Shown: positions 1 through 6,761 of the stretch, one piece after another | How positions within the stretch are numbered: the stretch's first letter is position 1 | Layout of the letters: the number at the start of each line of letters is the position of its first letter | Notes under the pieces: model-generated | What the model saw: the letters and a program-made list of their open reading frames with translations, nothing else | Database searches by the model: none | Told to the model about the DNA's origin: nothing | NCBI GenBank assembly: GCA_024641835.1 | Contig: JAHECH010000180.1 | Span: 1-7,808 of the forward strand | Reading direction: 5' to 3' | Origin: Deltaproteobacteria bacterium | GTDB taxonomy: Bacteria; Desulfobacterota; DSM-4660; Desulfatiglandales; HGW-15 | DNA: 7,808 nucleotides | Made by a program: the position numbers and the translations under genes

Positions 1-1
1 A

Positions 2-121
2 GAAAAAGAGAAAAGAGCCGAGGCCATCGAGAAGCTGGCTCGTACGATTCCGGGCGTTGAGCATGTGGACGTGCATGTGGTCACCGATGTTATCCGGCAG
101 GCTGCGGAAAGTTTCCGCTAG
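2..121 (+). CDS. 3' end of a gene encoding a BON-like C-terminal domain (partial)
   Basis: The frame is open from base 2 to a TAG at 119-121 and gives 39 residues; the start lies outside the window. The visible end reads ...EAIEKLARTIPGVEHVDVHV..., an amphipathic helix followed by 'PGVxxVxxxV'. That helix, 'GV', strand pattern is typical of BON domains, small domains found in periplasmic, outer-membrane and stress proteins, but only one repeat end is visible. A dimerisation-domain tail of a cation-efflux protein has a similar 'iPGV' look and cannot be excluded. The gene is co-directional with the response regulator that starts 63 bases later, so it could belong to the same transcript. That the fragment is coding is fairly safe from the clean frame; the family call is tentative. 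Confidence 0.55.
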   Translation, partial: EKEKRAEAIEKLARTIPGVEHVDVHVVTDVIRQAAESFR

Positions 122-184
122 GCTATGGACGCATCGGCTGGGAAAGAAACAGAATCCGCCTTTTCATGATCGGGGGAGGAAATC

Positions 185-595
185 ATGACCGAGAGATTAG
201 AAGTGCTTCTGCTCGACGATGAACCCATCGTGGGCAAACGGCTTAAGCCGGCTCTCGAGAAGCTCGGTTGCAGTGTGGAGGTTTTTGAAAACCCCAGGCT
301 GGCCCTGGAGAGAATTGCACAAAAGAATTTTGACATTGTTGTCACCGATATTCGTATGGACGAGATCGATGGTATTCAGGTTCTTGAGGAAGTTCTGGCG
401 AAATCAAGAAAAACAAAGGTCATTATGATCACCGGCTATGCAATGATGTCGGTTGCCCGTGAGGCTATGGAAAAAGGAGCTTTTGATTTCATCTCTAAAC
501 CTTTCAGCCCCGATGACTTAAGGAGAGTGATCACCAAGGCGGCCCACTCCCTCGGCTATCCAATGGATTCAGAAACTGCAAGGGTCGCTACCTGA
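185..595 (+). CDS. Single-domain response regulator (receiver only, CheY/NtrC-receiver-like)
   Basis: This 136-residue protein is one receiver domain with no output domain. The acidic pocket is D11/D12, the phospho-acceptor is D55 (in 'VVTDIRMD'), the switch threonine is T83 (in 'MITGY') and the conserved lysine is K105 (in 'SKPFSP'). The 'DIRMDEIDG' and 'KPFSPDDLRRVI' segments resemble receivers of NtrC-type regulators, but the chain ends about 30 residues after the KPF motif in a short tail. It should take phosphate from a histidine kinase and act by protein contact or as a phosphate relay or sink rather than by binding DNA. The start is supported by a strong ribosome-binding site (GGGGGAGGA at 172-180) just before the ATG. 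A hybrid-type histidine kinase partner gene starts 55 bases after its stop, which suggests a cognate pair. The cytoplasm is the expected location. Confidence 0.92.
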   Translation: MTERLEVLLLDDEPIVGKRLKPALEKLGCSVEVFENPRLALERIAQKNFDIVVTDIRMDEIDGIQVLEEVLAKSRKTKVIMITGYAMMSVAREAMEKGAFDFISKPFSPDDLRRVITKAAHSLGYPMDSETARVAT

Positions 596-650
596 AGAAA
601 CATTTTTTCTTTTTTCCCCGAGAAACAGGCTCACGACGGGATCGTTGACC

Positions 651-2231
651 ATGGGGGAAGGATTGGGAGCCAATCCAGAGGCCGAAAAGGCCATGATGGA
701 TCTGAATACCGAATTGACCCGGGGACCACAGCCTGACGAAGATCGCAGCTCGCAGGCTCTTCTCCGCCGTCCCCGCTATAGCGTCCGTCTCCACATTTTT
801 CTCGGGTTCTTCCTCGTCTTCTTGTTCGCCGCTGCGATCGCCGCCGCCCTTTTATTCACAACCTATCAGGTGGAAGCCAAGCTTCGCTTCTTGGAAATAG
901 TCAACGACTATGTGCTGGAGATTCAACAGGCACGCCGTTTCGAAAAGAATTTTTTTCTCTACGGAACGAACTTGACTGATGCCCTGGAGAACATTTATCA
1001 GGCCAAATCTATCCTGGATTATAATTTTCAAGATCTCAGGAAGGTTCTTGGAGGAAGCGCTCAGAACCAGATCCTGCCCAATATCGAGCGCTACGAGGAA
1101 CTTTTGAAGCGGCTGGCGCGGATGGAGGAAGAGAGGAACTCTACCCCGGAATACTCGGCGAACAGGAAAACCGTTGAACTGGAACTCAGGAAGCAAGGGC
1201 AAGAGATGGTCTCCTTTGCGCAAGAGCTGATGAGAAAGGAAAAGGAATCTCTCGCAGACACCATCTCGCGGTCCCGTAAGTTGCATATCTATTCCCTCCT
1301 CTTCCTGCTTGGCTTCATCGCCCTAAACGCTTACCTGTTAGGGGGCCGGATCCTGGAAGCCATCAACCGATTTATGGTGTATGCCCGGCGGATAGCCGTG
1401 GGGGATTATACTCCTATTACGCCTGCCAGGCGTTATCGCGATGAGTTCACAGACCTGGCCGTAGCGATCAACCATATGATCCAGGAACTGGAGAGCCGCG
1501 AGGCGGTCCTTATCCAATTGCACAAAATGCGGGCCATAGGCACCTTGACGGCAGGCGTGGCACATGAGTTGAATAACCCCTTGAACAATATTACTCTGAC
1601 GGCCCACATGCTTTTGGAAGACTATGCCACACTGTCAGACGAGGAGCGCCAGGAGATGATTAAGGATGTCATAGGGGAGGCCGGACGGTCGAAAAATATT
1701 ATTAGCAATCTGCTGGATTTTGCGAGAGAAAGCGGCTCTCATCTGGAGCCCCTGGATCTGGCCCAACTCCTGAACGAAACCATCAGCTTGGCACAAAATC
1801 AGATTAAACTATCGGGCATCAAAATCGAACTTCATACCATAGAAAAACTCCCACGCATCCACGGCGACAGCCAGCAACTCAAACAAGTCTTTCTGAACCT
1901 CATTTTAAACGCCGTCGATGCATCAAGAAAGGGAGAGAAAATTCAGGTAGTGGTGCTTCCTGCAGATGAACCGAATTATGTTGCAGTGAAAGTCATCGAT
2001 TTCGGCGTGGGGATTCCAGCCCATGTCATCGGCTCTATTTTTGATCCTTTTTTCACCACCAAAGGAAAAGGCAAGGGTACAGGACTTGGTCTAAGTGTCT
2101 CACAAGGCATCGTGGCAAAGCATGGAGGCCGCATCATGGTGAGTAGCGTTGAGGGTAAAGGCGCCACATTTACCGCCATCCTGCCAGTGACCACCATCCC
2201 TGCCGAAATTTCTACCAGGAGTACCTCGTAA
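651..2231 (+). CDS. Membrane sensor histidine kinase (helical periplasmic sensor, HAMP, HisKA, HATPase_c)
   Basis: The protein has 526 residues from the ATG at 651. A TTG at 645 would add two residues, but the weak 'ACGGGA' ribosome-binding site at 636-641 is better spaced for 651; ATGs at 693 and 696 are further options. A charged cytoplasmic N-terminus of about 45 residues precedes membrane helix 1 (about 48-70). A mostly helical extracytoplasmic region follows (about 71-210) and contains 'RRFEKNFFLYG' at 95-105, a pattern seen in helical bimodular or four-helix-bundle sensors. Membrane helix 2 (about 212-232) leads into HAMP (about 232-284). The HisKA domain has the phospho-acceptor H305 in 'AHELNNPL'. 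The ATPase domain has its N box around N420, G1 'DFGVGIP' at 450-456, the F box 'IFDPFFTTK' and G2 'GTGLGLS'. All catalytic motifs are intact. The 'HELNNPL' box is of the NtrB-like class, which fits the NtrC-like receiver encoded just upstream. The ligand is unknown. Confidence 0.93.
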   Translation: MGEGLGANPEAEKAMMDLNTELTRGPQPDEDRSSQALLRRPRYSVRLHIFLGFFLVFLFAAAIAAALLFTTYQVEAKLRFLEIVNDYVLEIQQARRFEKNFFLYGTNLTDALENIYQAKSILDYNFQDLRKVLGGSAQNQILPNIERYEELLKRLARMEEERNSTPEYSANRKTVELELRKQGQEMVSFAQELMRKEKESLADTISRSRKLHIYSLLFLLGFIALNAYLLGGRILEAINRFMVYARRIAVGDYTPITPARRYRDEFTDLAVAINHMIQELESREAVLIQLHKMRAIGTLTAGVAHELNNPLNNITLTAHMLLEDYATLSDEERQEMIKDVIGEAGRSKNIISNLLDFARESGSHLEPLDLAQLLNETISLAQNQIKLSGIKIELHTIEKLPRIHGDSQQLKQVFLNLILNAVDASRKGEKIQVVVLPADEPNYVAVKVIDFGVGIPAHVIGSIFDPFFTTKGKGKGTGLGLSVSQGIVAKHGGRIMVSSVEGKGATFTAILPVTTIPAEISTRSTS

Positions 2232-2243
2232 GCTGGCATTTTG

Positions 2244-2624
2244 AATCACTGCTGTCCAAAATCGGTTTGAAACGGGCTCTTTGATTGCATAGGTACCTGT
2301 TTTTGCTCGATGCCCACATTTGTCGGGAATTCAGGTTCACTATTTTCCAGATCACCTGGCCAGGGGTGTGGGGGTCTCTTTCAAAATGAGGAAACGAAGA
2401 TAGACCAGAAAAGTTCATGCAAAAAGGGGCAGCGAAGGCGGGCGGCGCGGTTTCATCAGTCACTCCCATGTCCGGCCTTAGATGGTTATTCCCGGGAAGC
2501 CCTCCGCCCGCCTCACCCATGACCTAAAGCTGGTCACCGGGCAGCGACTTCTTCGTTTCTCTATTTTGAAAGAGACCCCCACGCCCCGGCAAAATGGCAA
2601 AATCGTTTTTGGACAGGAATGATT
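2244..2624. repeat. Outer inverted-repeat pair flanking the 2363-2587 foldback
   Basis: Bases 2244-2268 and the reverse complement of 2600-2624 match at 21 of 25 positions, including an uninterrupted CTGTCCAAAA. The arms lie outside the long foldback at 2363-2587, with a 94-base spacer on the left and 12 bases on the right. They may be the outer ends of a larger palindromic element, part of the same RNA fold, or remnants of an older insertion that received the inner element. The match is weaker than that of the inner arms. Confidence 0.55.
2363..2587. repeat. Long imperfect inverted repeat (MITE-like foldback or structured RNA), 225 bp
   Basis: Arms of 38 bases (2363-2400 and 2550-2587) are reverse complements at 34 positions. 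The shared core is GTGGGGGTCTCTTTCAAAAT, followed by GAAACGAAGA. Three of the four differences would be G-U pairs in a plus-strand transcript, so 37 of 38 positions could pair. Further nested pairs lie inside in the right order: GACCAG (2403-2408) with CTGGTC (2530-2535), and GGCGGGCGG (2437-2445) with CCGCCCGCC (2504-2512). No frame inside resembles a transposase. The size and terminal inverted repeats fit a non-autonomous foldback element. The G-U bias would equally fit a selected RNA structure. I see no clear target-site duplication at the ends. Confidence 0.8.
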
Positions 2625-2876
2625 TTGATTGCAAGATCGATTGCCTCCTGATCCATTTGATTGCGGCCTGGAAGACCACCTGCCCAAGAGGGGCGCAGTC
2701 CCGCAGAGGATTATGTAAAGGGGGCTTTACGCCTCATCGGTTCTTTGCCATAAACAGCAAGAACTTTTCGGACACATATCTATCCGTGAATAGCGAGGTC
2801 TGGCAGAGCATGATGAAAAGGGGAGTACAGAACTTCCTGCTCAAAGCGGGGATGCGATTGAGCGCGAGGTCTTAGG

Positions 2877-3551
2877 ATGCGCATCTTGTTGGTCGAAGAT
2901 GACGTGAAGATCGCCTCTTTTGTTTCAAAGGGCCTGAAAAAAGCGGGTTACGCTGTTGACCATGCGATGGATGGAGAAGAGGGATTCCACCTGGCCGTGA
3001 CCGAGCCTTATGATGCCGCTATCATCGATATTATGCTTCCGAAATTGGATGGTCTATCTGTCATAGAGAGACTGCGGCAGCAGAAAATTAACACGCCTGT
3101 CATTATCCTGAGCGCCAAGAGATCGGTTGATGACAGGGTCAAGGGCCTACAGACAGGAGGGGATGATTACCTGACCAAACCCTTCTCTTTTTCAGAACTT
3201 CTTGCTCGTGTGCAGGGGCTCATCAGACGCGCGTCGAGGGTTGCAGAGTCTGTTCGGCTGAATGTAGGGGATCTGAGCATGAACCTGCTCACAATGGAAG
3301 TTCGCCGGGGGGAGGAGAGGATTGAATTGCAGCCACGAGAATTCGCTCTGCTCGAATACCTCATGCACAATACCGACCGAGTGGTTTCCAAGACAATGAT
3401 TTTGGAGCATGTTTGGGACTTCAGTTTCGATCCGCAAACCAATGTGGTGGACGTTTTGGTTTCCCGCTTAAGGAACAGGGTGGACCGGAATTTTGAAAGG
3501 AAAATGATCCATACCATCCGCGGGGTAGGTTATGTTCTCAAGGCTTCTTAG
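2877..3551 (+). CDS. OmpR-family response regulator (CusR/CopR-like)
   Basis: This is a 224-residue, full-length OmpR/PhoB-type regulator. The receiver domain (about 1-115) shows acidic residues E7/D8/D9, phospho-acceptor D51 in 'IIDIMLPKLDG', S79 at the switch position and K101 in 'LTKPFSF'. The winged-helix DNA-binding domain (about 130-222) shows 'LQPREFALLEYLMHN', the recognition region 'VVDVLVSRLRNRVD' and the ending 'IHTIRGVGYVL'. The 'ILEHVWDFSFDPQTNVVDV' segment is characteristic of the CusR/CopR/HprR branch. The ATG is preceded by a GAGG-type ribosome-binding site in 'GCGAGGTCTTAGG'. Its last 20 bases overlap the start of the partner kinase, so the two are translationally linked. It is expected to dimerise on phosphorylation and bind a dyad or direct repeat; the candidate site lies in front of htrA at 4958-4973. 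The true signal, metal or envelope stress, cannot be read from the sequence. Confidence 0.95.
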   Translation: MRILLVEDDVKIASFVSKGLKKAGYAVDHAMDGEEGFHLAVTEPYDAAIIDIMLPKLDGLSVIERLRQQKINTPVIILSAKRSVDDRVKGLQTGGDDYLTKPFSFSELLARVQGLIRRASRVAESVRLNVGDLSMNLLTMEVRRGEERIELQPREFALLEYLMHNTDRVVSKTMILEHVWDFSFDPQTNVVDVLVSRLRNRVDRNFERKMIHTIRGVGYVLKAS

Positions 3552-4941
3552 GGGCCTCAGAAGCGGTGTCGGGCTGCGACTCACCATCTGGTATTCGAGT
3601 ATCCTCGCTTTAAGCACCCTTTTTCTGTTCTCCTTCGCCTACTTTCTCCTTGCTTCTTCTCTCAGCAGAGAGGATCAAGAAGCTGTGGTGGCGAAGGTAA
3701 GAGAGCTCGCTGGTGTTTACCAAACAGACGGGCTGTCCGGCCTTCGAGAGGAGGTGAGCCTCGAGAGAACGGCCGCCAGCAAAGACGATTTCTTTGTGCG
3801 CCTTGCGGGCAGGGAAAACAAAACCGTCCTCATCCATGTCCCACCGCAGTACCAAAAATTCGACGTCAGGTCCCTTGAAAGGGTGAGGCCTAATCCGGAC
3901 ACCTTGTGGCTCCGGGTGCGGGGAAGACAGAGGCGCGAAGCCCTAGAGCTCACCTCCACTTTCCTTGCTGACGGCTACATTTTGCAAGTCGGTAAAAGTA
4001 CGGAAGAAAGAGAGAGAATTCTGAAATACTTCCGCGAGATTTTTGTGGCTGTGGCGATTCCTCTTGTACTCCTTGGCTTGATCGGAGGAATGTTCCTCGC
4101 GAGCCGTGCTCTTCAGCCGATCCGGAATGTGATCAGGACGATTCACGAAATAACCAGAGGCAGGATGGAGGCGCGAGCCCCCAGCCCGAAAACAGGGGAT
4201 GAGCTGAAGGAACTGGTGATGCTTTTCAACGGTATGGTGGACAAAATTGAAGCTCTGATCAGGGGCATGCGAGAATCACTGGATAACGTAGCTCACGACC
4301 TACGCACGCCCATGACCAGGCTTAGGGGAATATCAGAGATGGCTTTGCAGTCCGGAGACAACCTCGAGACCTATCGCGAATCCCTGGCAGACTCTTTAGA
4401 AGAGTCGGAACGGATCCTCAAAATGCTGAACACTCTGATGGACATATCCGAGGCGGAGACAGGGGTCGTTAAGCTGGATATCAGAACAGTGCCGGTTTCG
4501 GAAGTGGTTCATGATATTGTTGAGCTTTACCATTATGTGGCAGAGGCGAAAAGCGTCACGGTCGAGTCTCGCGTTGCGAATGATATCCTTATGACGGTGG
4601 ATCCCATGAGAATGAGGCAGGTCCTGGCGAACCTCCTTGATAATGCCATCAAGTACACCCCGGATGGTGGCAGGGTCTGTATCTCAGCGGATGAGACCGG
4701 GGAGAGATTGGCTGTTCATGTAAAGGATAGCGGCATCGGAATTCCTTCTACGCAGATTTCAAAAATATGGGATCGGCTATATCGGGGCGATCAAAGCCGC
4801 TCACAAAAAGGCCTCGGCCTTGGGTTAAGCCTGGTCAAGGCTATCATCAAGGCCCATGGTGGAGAAGTGGGGGTGGAAAGCGAACCAGGAAAGGGCTCCA
4901 CGTTCAGCATATTTCTTCCTAAAACCAAAACGTCGCTTTAA
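3532..4941 (+). CDS. Membrane sensor histidine kinase of the CusS type, partner of the 2877-3551 regulator
   Basis: The protein has 469 residues and starts at an ATG inside the end of the regulator gene (20-base overlap), after a GGGGTAGG ribosome-binding-like stretch. Membrane helix 1 (about 17-41) is followed by a periplasmic domain (about 42-167) that ends in 'DGYILQVGKSTEERE'. Membrane helix 2 (about 168-191) leads to HAMP (about 190-243). HisKA carries the phospho-acceptor H255 in 'VAHDLRTPMTRLRG'. The ATPase domain has N371 in 'NLLDNAIKYTP', G1 'DSGIGIP' (399-405) and G2 'GLGLGLS' (427-433), so the kinase looks intact. The layout is that of CusS/CopS/QseC-type sensors, which detect periplasmic ligands or stress. 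I see no obvious His- or Met-rich metal-binding cluster in the periplasmic part, so copper sensing is not supported. The htrA gene downstream suggests a role in sensing envelope damage. Confidence 0.94.
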   Translation: MFSRLLRGLRSGVGLRLTIWYSSILALSTLFLFSFAYFLLASSLSREDQEAVVAKVRELAGVYQTDGLSGLREEVSLERTAASKDDFFVRLAGRENKTVLIHVPPQYQKFDVRSLERVRPNPDTLWLRVRGRQRREALELTSTFLADGYILQVGKSTEERERILKYFREIFVAVAIPLVLLGLIGGMFLASRALQPIRNVIRTIHEITRGRMEARAPSPKTGDELKELVMLFNGMVDKIEALIRGMRESLDNVAHDLRTPMTRLRGISEMALQSGDNLETYRESLADSLEESERILKMLNTLMDISEAETGVVKLDIRTVPVSEVVHDIVELYHYVAEAKSVTVESRVANDILMTVDPMRMRQVLANLLDNAIKYTPDGGRVCISADETGERLAVHVKDSGIGIPSTQISKIWDRLYRGDQSRSQKGLGLGLSLVKAIIKAHGGEVGVESEPGKGSTFSIFLPKTKTSL

Positions 4942-4957
4942 TCCCACAAGTAAGAAC

Positions 4958-4973
4958 ATTGCAAAAATGTAAT
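4958..4973. promoter_or_regulatory. Candidate operator dyad for the OmpR-family regulator, upstream of htrA
   Basis: ATTGCA-AAAA-TGTAAT is an inverted repeat with five of six positions symmetric. It resembles the published CopR-type box (ATTACAAAANTGTAAT style) recognised by regulators of the same branch as the 2877-3551 protein. It sits 17 bases after the kinase stop codon, and its centre is about 40 bases before the TATACT -10 candidate, a position typical of activator sites. A looser direct-repeat reading (GTAAT-N5-TGAAA, CpxR-like) overlaps it. No copy was noticed upstream of the regulator gene itself. Confidence 0.5.
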
Positions 4974-5005
4974 CTTCCTGAAAGGTCCCGGAAAGCTTCC
5001 ATAGG

Positions 5006-5011
5006 TATACT
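5006..5011 (+). promoter_or_regulatory. Candidate -10 element of the htrA promoter
   Basis: TATACT is one base from the sigma-70 -10 consensus. At the usual 16-18 base spacing upstream there is nothing close to TTGACA (bases around 4983-4988 read GGTCC-like). A good -10 with no -35 is what an activator-dependent promoter looks like, and a candidate operator lies just upstream at 4958-4973. The implied transcript would carry an untranslated leader of about 100 bases. Confidence 0.35.
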
Positions 5012-5120
5012 TTTAGGAAAGATATGAGGCCCGAAGGGAAATTCATTTTCGTATGGGCCTTGCAGGTTGCTGAAAAAGGCCCTGCGAGAAAGCATCTTTT
5101 TGTGGAAAGGAGAAATTCAT

Positions 5121-6593
5121 ATGGACACGAAGAATAGGTCTGTTAGAAGGGCGTTCATCATCGTGTGGACGTTGATTTGTTTGGCTGTGGGTTTTGGCGT
5201 AGCCACGGCAACGGATGTTTTTAAAGCACCGCAGCCAGCTGAAGCCGGCAGTGTTTCATCCTCACCGGCTGTCGCTCCCGTTCCGCCCATGTCGTTCTCT
5301 CAGTTGGCCAAGAAAGCAAGCCCTTCAGTGGTCAACATTAGTGTGGTGAAGAAGATAGAAGGGAGGGAGCAGACTCCTTCGCCATTTGGTCCCAATGATC
5401 CCTTCAGAGATTTTTTCGACAGGTTTTTCGGGGACCAGATGCCCAAGGATTTTAAACAACAGGGTCTGGGAACAGGTTTCATCATCGATAAGGAAGGATA
5501 CATTTTGACCAACAACCATGTGGTTGACGCAGCTGATGAAGTCAAAGTCAAGCTCCTGGATGGAAAGGAATTCAACGCAAAGATCATTGGCCGCGATTCC
5601 AAAACTGACCTGGCCCTCATCAAGATTGATCCGGACAAGTCACTTGTTCCGCTTCCTCTAGGTGACTCTGATAAGCTTGAGGTGGGAGATTGGGTTGTAG
5701 CCATCGGGAACCCCTTTGGTTTGGGGAATACGGTCACTGCTGGCATCGTGAGTGCCAAGTACAGGCACCTCGGGATGGGGTCTTATGATAACTTCATCCA
5801 GACTGATGCCTCGATCAATCCCGGCAATAGCGGCGGACCCCTTCTCAATACAGCGGGCGAGGTGGTGGGCATCAATAGTGCCATTTTCTCCCAGAGCGGC
5901 GGCAGTATCGGCATCGGTTTTGCGATTCCCATCAACATGGCAAAGGATCTTCTGCCCCAATTAAAACAAGGCAAAGTGACCAGAAGCTGGCTGGGTGTGA
6001 TGATTCAAAAAATTACCCCTGATCTGAAAGCGAAGCTGGGTCTCAGAGATGAGAAAGGCGCTTTGGTCGCCGACGTGATTGCCGGTGGGCCTGCGGACAA
6101 GGCAGGAATCAAGCGAGGAGACGTGATTGTGGGTTTCAATGGCAAGGAGATCAAAGATTCGTACGAATTGCCATATATCGTGGGCTCCACTCCGGTTGGC
6201 AAGCTGGTCAAGGTGGATGTGATCCGAAAAGGCGAGAGGAAGAGTTTTGAGGTCAAAATCGCTGAACTCAAGGAGGAGAAAACGAGCCAAGCCCTCGCTC
6301 AAGAAAAACCGAAACTTGGCATGACCGTTCGCGAGATTACCCCTGAGATCGCCGATAATCTCGGATTGAGTGAGAAGAGCGGTGTAGTGATCGTTCAAGT
6401 GGAAGATTATTCGGCTGCTGGCGAAGCAGGCTTGAAGCCAGGAGATGTGATTCTTGAAATGGACCATGCGGGGATCCCCAGTGTGGATGCATTCAACAGG
6501 AAAGTTCGGGAATACAAGAAGGGAGATACCATTCTCTTCTTGGTGAAACGCCAGGGCTCCACTCTCTTCCTGACCTTGAAAGTACCTGATTAA
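5121..6593 (+). CDS. htrA: Periplasmic serine protease/chaperone, Do family (HtrA/DegP/DegQ-like)
   Basis: From the ATG at 5121 the protein has 490 residues. The start is chosen because AAAGGAGA at about 5106-5113 is correctly spaced and a signal sequence follows at once (basic 'RRAF', then the hydrophobic run IIVWTLICLAVGFGVATA). A TTG at 5067 would bury that signal. The trypsin-like domain carries the full triad: H133 in 'TNNHVV', D163 in 'KTDLALIKI' and S237 in 'GNSGGP'. The LA-loop region with 'FRDFFDRFFGD' is fairly short, as in DegQ rather than E. coli DegP. Two PDZ domains follow (about 287-385 and 400-490), each with a 'GxxPGD'- or 'GIKRGD'-like carboxylate-loop neighbourhood. The protein should degrade or refold misfolded envelope proteins as an oligomer in the periplasm. 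It lies in the same orientation 179 bases after the two-component genes, with a candidate operator and promoter in that gap, which suggests control by that system. All key residues are intact. Confidence 0.96.
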   Translation: MDTKNRSVRRAFIIVWTLICLAVGFGVATATDVFKAPQPAEAGSVSSSPAVAPVPPMSFSQLAKKASPSVVNISVVKKIEGREQTPSPFGPNDPFRDFFDRFFGDQMPKDFKQQGLGTGFIIDKEGYILTNNHVVDAADEVKVKLLDGKEFNAKIIGRDSKTDLALIKIDPDKSLVPLPLGDSDKLEVGDWVVAIGNPFGLGNTVTAGIVSAKYRHLGMGSYDNFIQTDASINPGNSGGPLLNTAGEVVGINSAIFSQSGGSIGIGFAIPINMAKDLLPQLKQGKVTRSWLGVMIQKITPDLKAKLGLRDEKGALVADVIAGGPADKAGIKRGDVIVGFNGKEIKDSYELPYIVGSTPVGKLVKVDVIRKGERKSFEVKIAELKEEKTSQALAQEKPKLGMTVREITPEIADNLGLSEKSGVVIVQVEDYSAAGEAGLKPGDVILEMDHAGIPSVDAFNRKVREYKKGDTILFLVKRQGSTLFLTLKVPD

Positions 6594-6594
6594 A

Positions 6595-6606
6595 GAGGTC
6601 GACCTC
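6595..6606. repeat. Perfect 12-bp palindrome directly after the htrA stop
   Basis: GAGGTCGACCTC begins two bases after the TAA of htrA. It is a perfect dyad without a loop, so it is more likely a protein-binding site or a chance palindrome than a hairpin terminator. No run of T follows. Confidence 0.5.
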
Positions 6607-6681
6607 AAACCAGGAGGGACGCTTGTTGATGATCTGAGGAGGAAAAGACTGGCTCAAGAGGGGAGTCTCTCTCACCGAATT

Positions 6682-6726
6682 AGAGGGGGCACCAAGGGGT
6701 CTGTAGCCACCCCTGGCGCCCTCTTT
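6682..6726. terminator. Strong GC-rich hairpin downstream of htrA, candidate terminator
   Basis: Bases 6682-6700 pair with 6709-6726 across the loop CTGTAGCC, with one bulge and one internal mismatch. The stem includes AGAGGGGGC against GCGCCCTCT and AGGGGT against ACCCCT. It is the first substantial stem after htrA and before a minus-strand gene remnant, so transcription termination between convergent genes is plausible. The T-run afterwards is weak (CTCTTTG), so it may instead be a repeat relic. Confidence 0.4.
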
Positions 6727-6732
6727 GTGAAC

Positions 6733-6759
6733 AAAGGGGACGCTGTTAGGTCCCCCTTT
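6733..6759. repeat. REP-like GGGGAC...GTCCCC hairpin
   Basis: AAAGGGGAC (6733-6741) pairs with GTCCCCCTTT (6750-6759), with one extra C. It contains GGGACGCTGTTAGGT (6737-6751), which matches the reverse complement of 7789-7803 (GGGACGGCGTTAGGT) at 13 of 15 positions, so the two are probably members of one repeat family. A second stem, CTTTGT/ACAAAG at 6723-6736, overlaps both neighbours and would compete with them. Confidence 0.5.
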
Positions 6760-6761
6760 AC

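Larger units (their letters stand above)
2232..2876. other. Long intergenic region with nested inverted repeats, no convincing gene
   Basis: These 645 bases lie between the first histidine kinase and the second response regulator. Short open frames cross it (for example plus 2594-2875 and minus 2212-2520), but none has a good ribosome-binding site, recognisable motifs or believable composition. What can be seen is a set of nested inverted repeats (listed separately), a tandem duplication GGCAAAAT x2 at 2588-2603, and a small hairpin GTAAAG-GGGG-CTTTAC at 2715-2730. GATTGC occurs three times between about 2627 and 2665. The promoter of the second operon probably lies in the right half, but I could not assign it. 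No dyad like the one before htrA is evident here. Confidence 0.6.

Noticed and set aside
595..611. AAGAAA...TTTCTT plus a T-run after the first response regulator as an intrinsic terminator
   Set aside because: The stem is six A/T-rich pairs and too weak. The next gene follows at once in the same direction, so read-through is expected.
2212..2520. Minus-strand open frame of 102 codons across the left half of the foldback
   Set aside because: It overlaps the end of the histidine kinase gene and the repeat arm, and its composition is unlike a folded protein. It is most likely a chance frame.
2594..2875. Plus-strand open frame of 93 codons ending just before the second response regulator
   Set aside because: It starts inside the GGCAAAAT duplication without a ribosome-binding site, overlaps the outer inverted-repeat arm, and shows no recognisable motif. 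Its position next to the regulator start is weak support only.
5961..6608. Minus-strand open frame of 215 codons opposite the PDZ half of htrA
   Set aside because: It lies almost wholly antisense to clearly coding htrA sequence and has no family motif. Long antisense frames are common opposite such codon usage.
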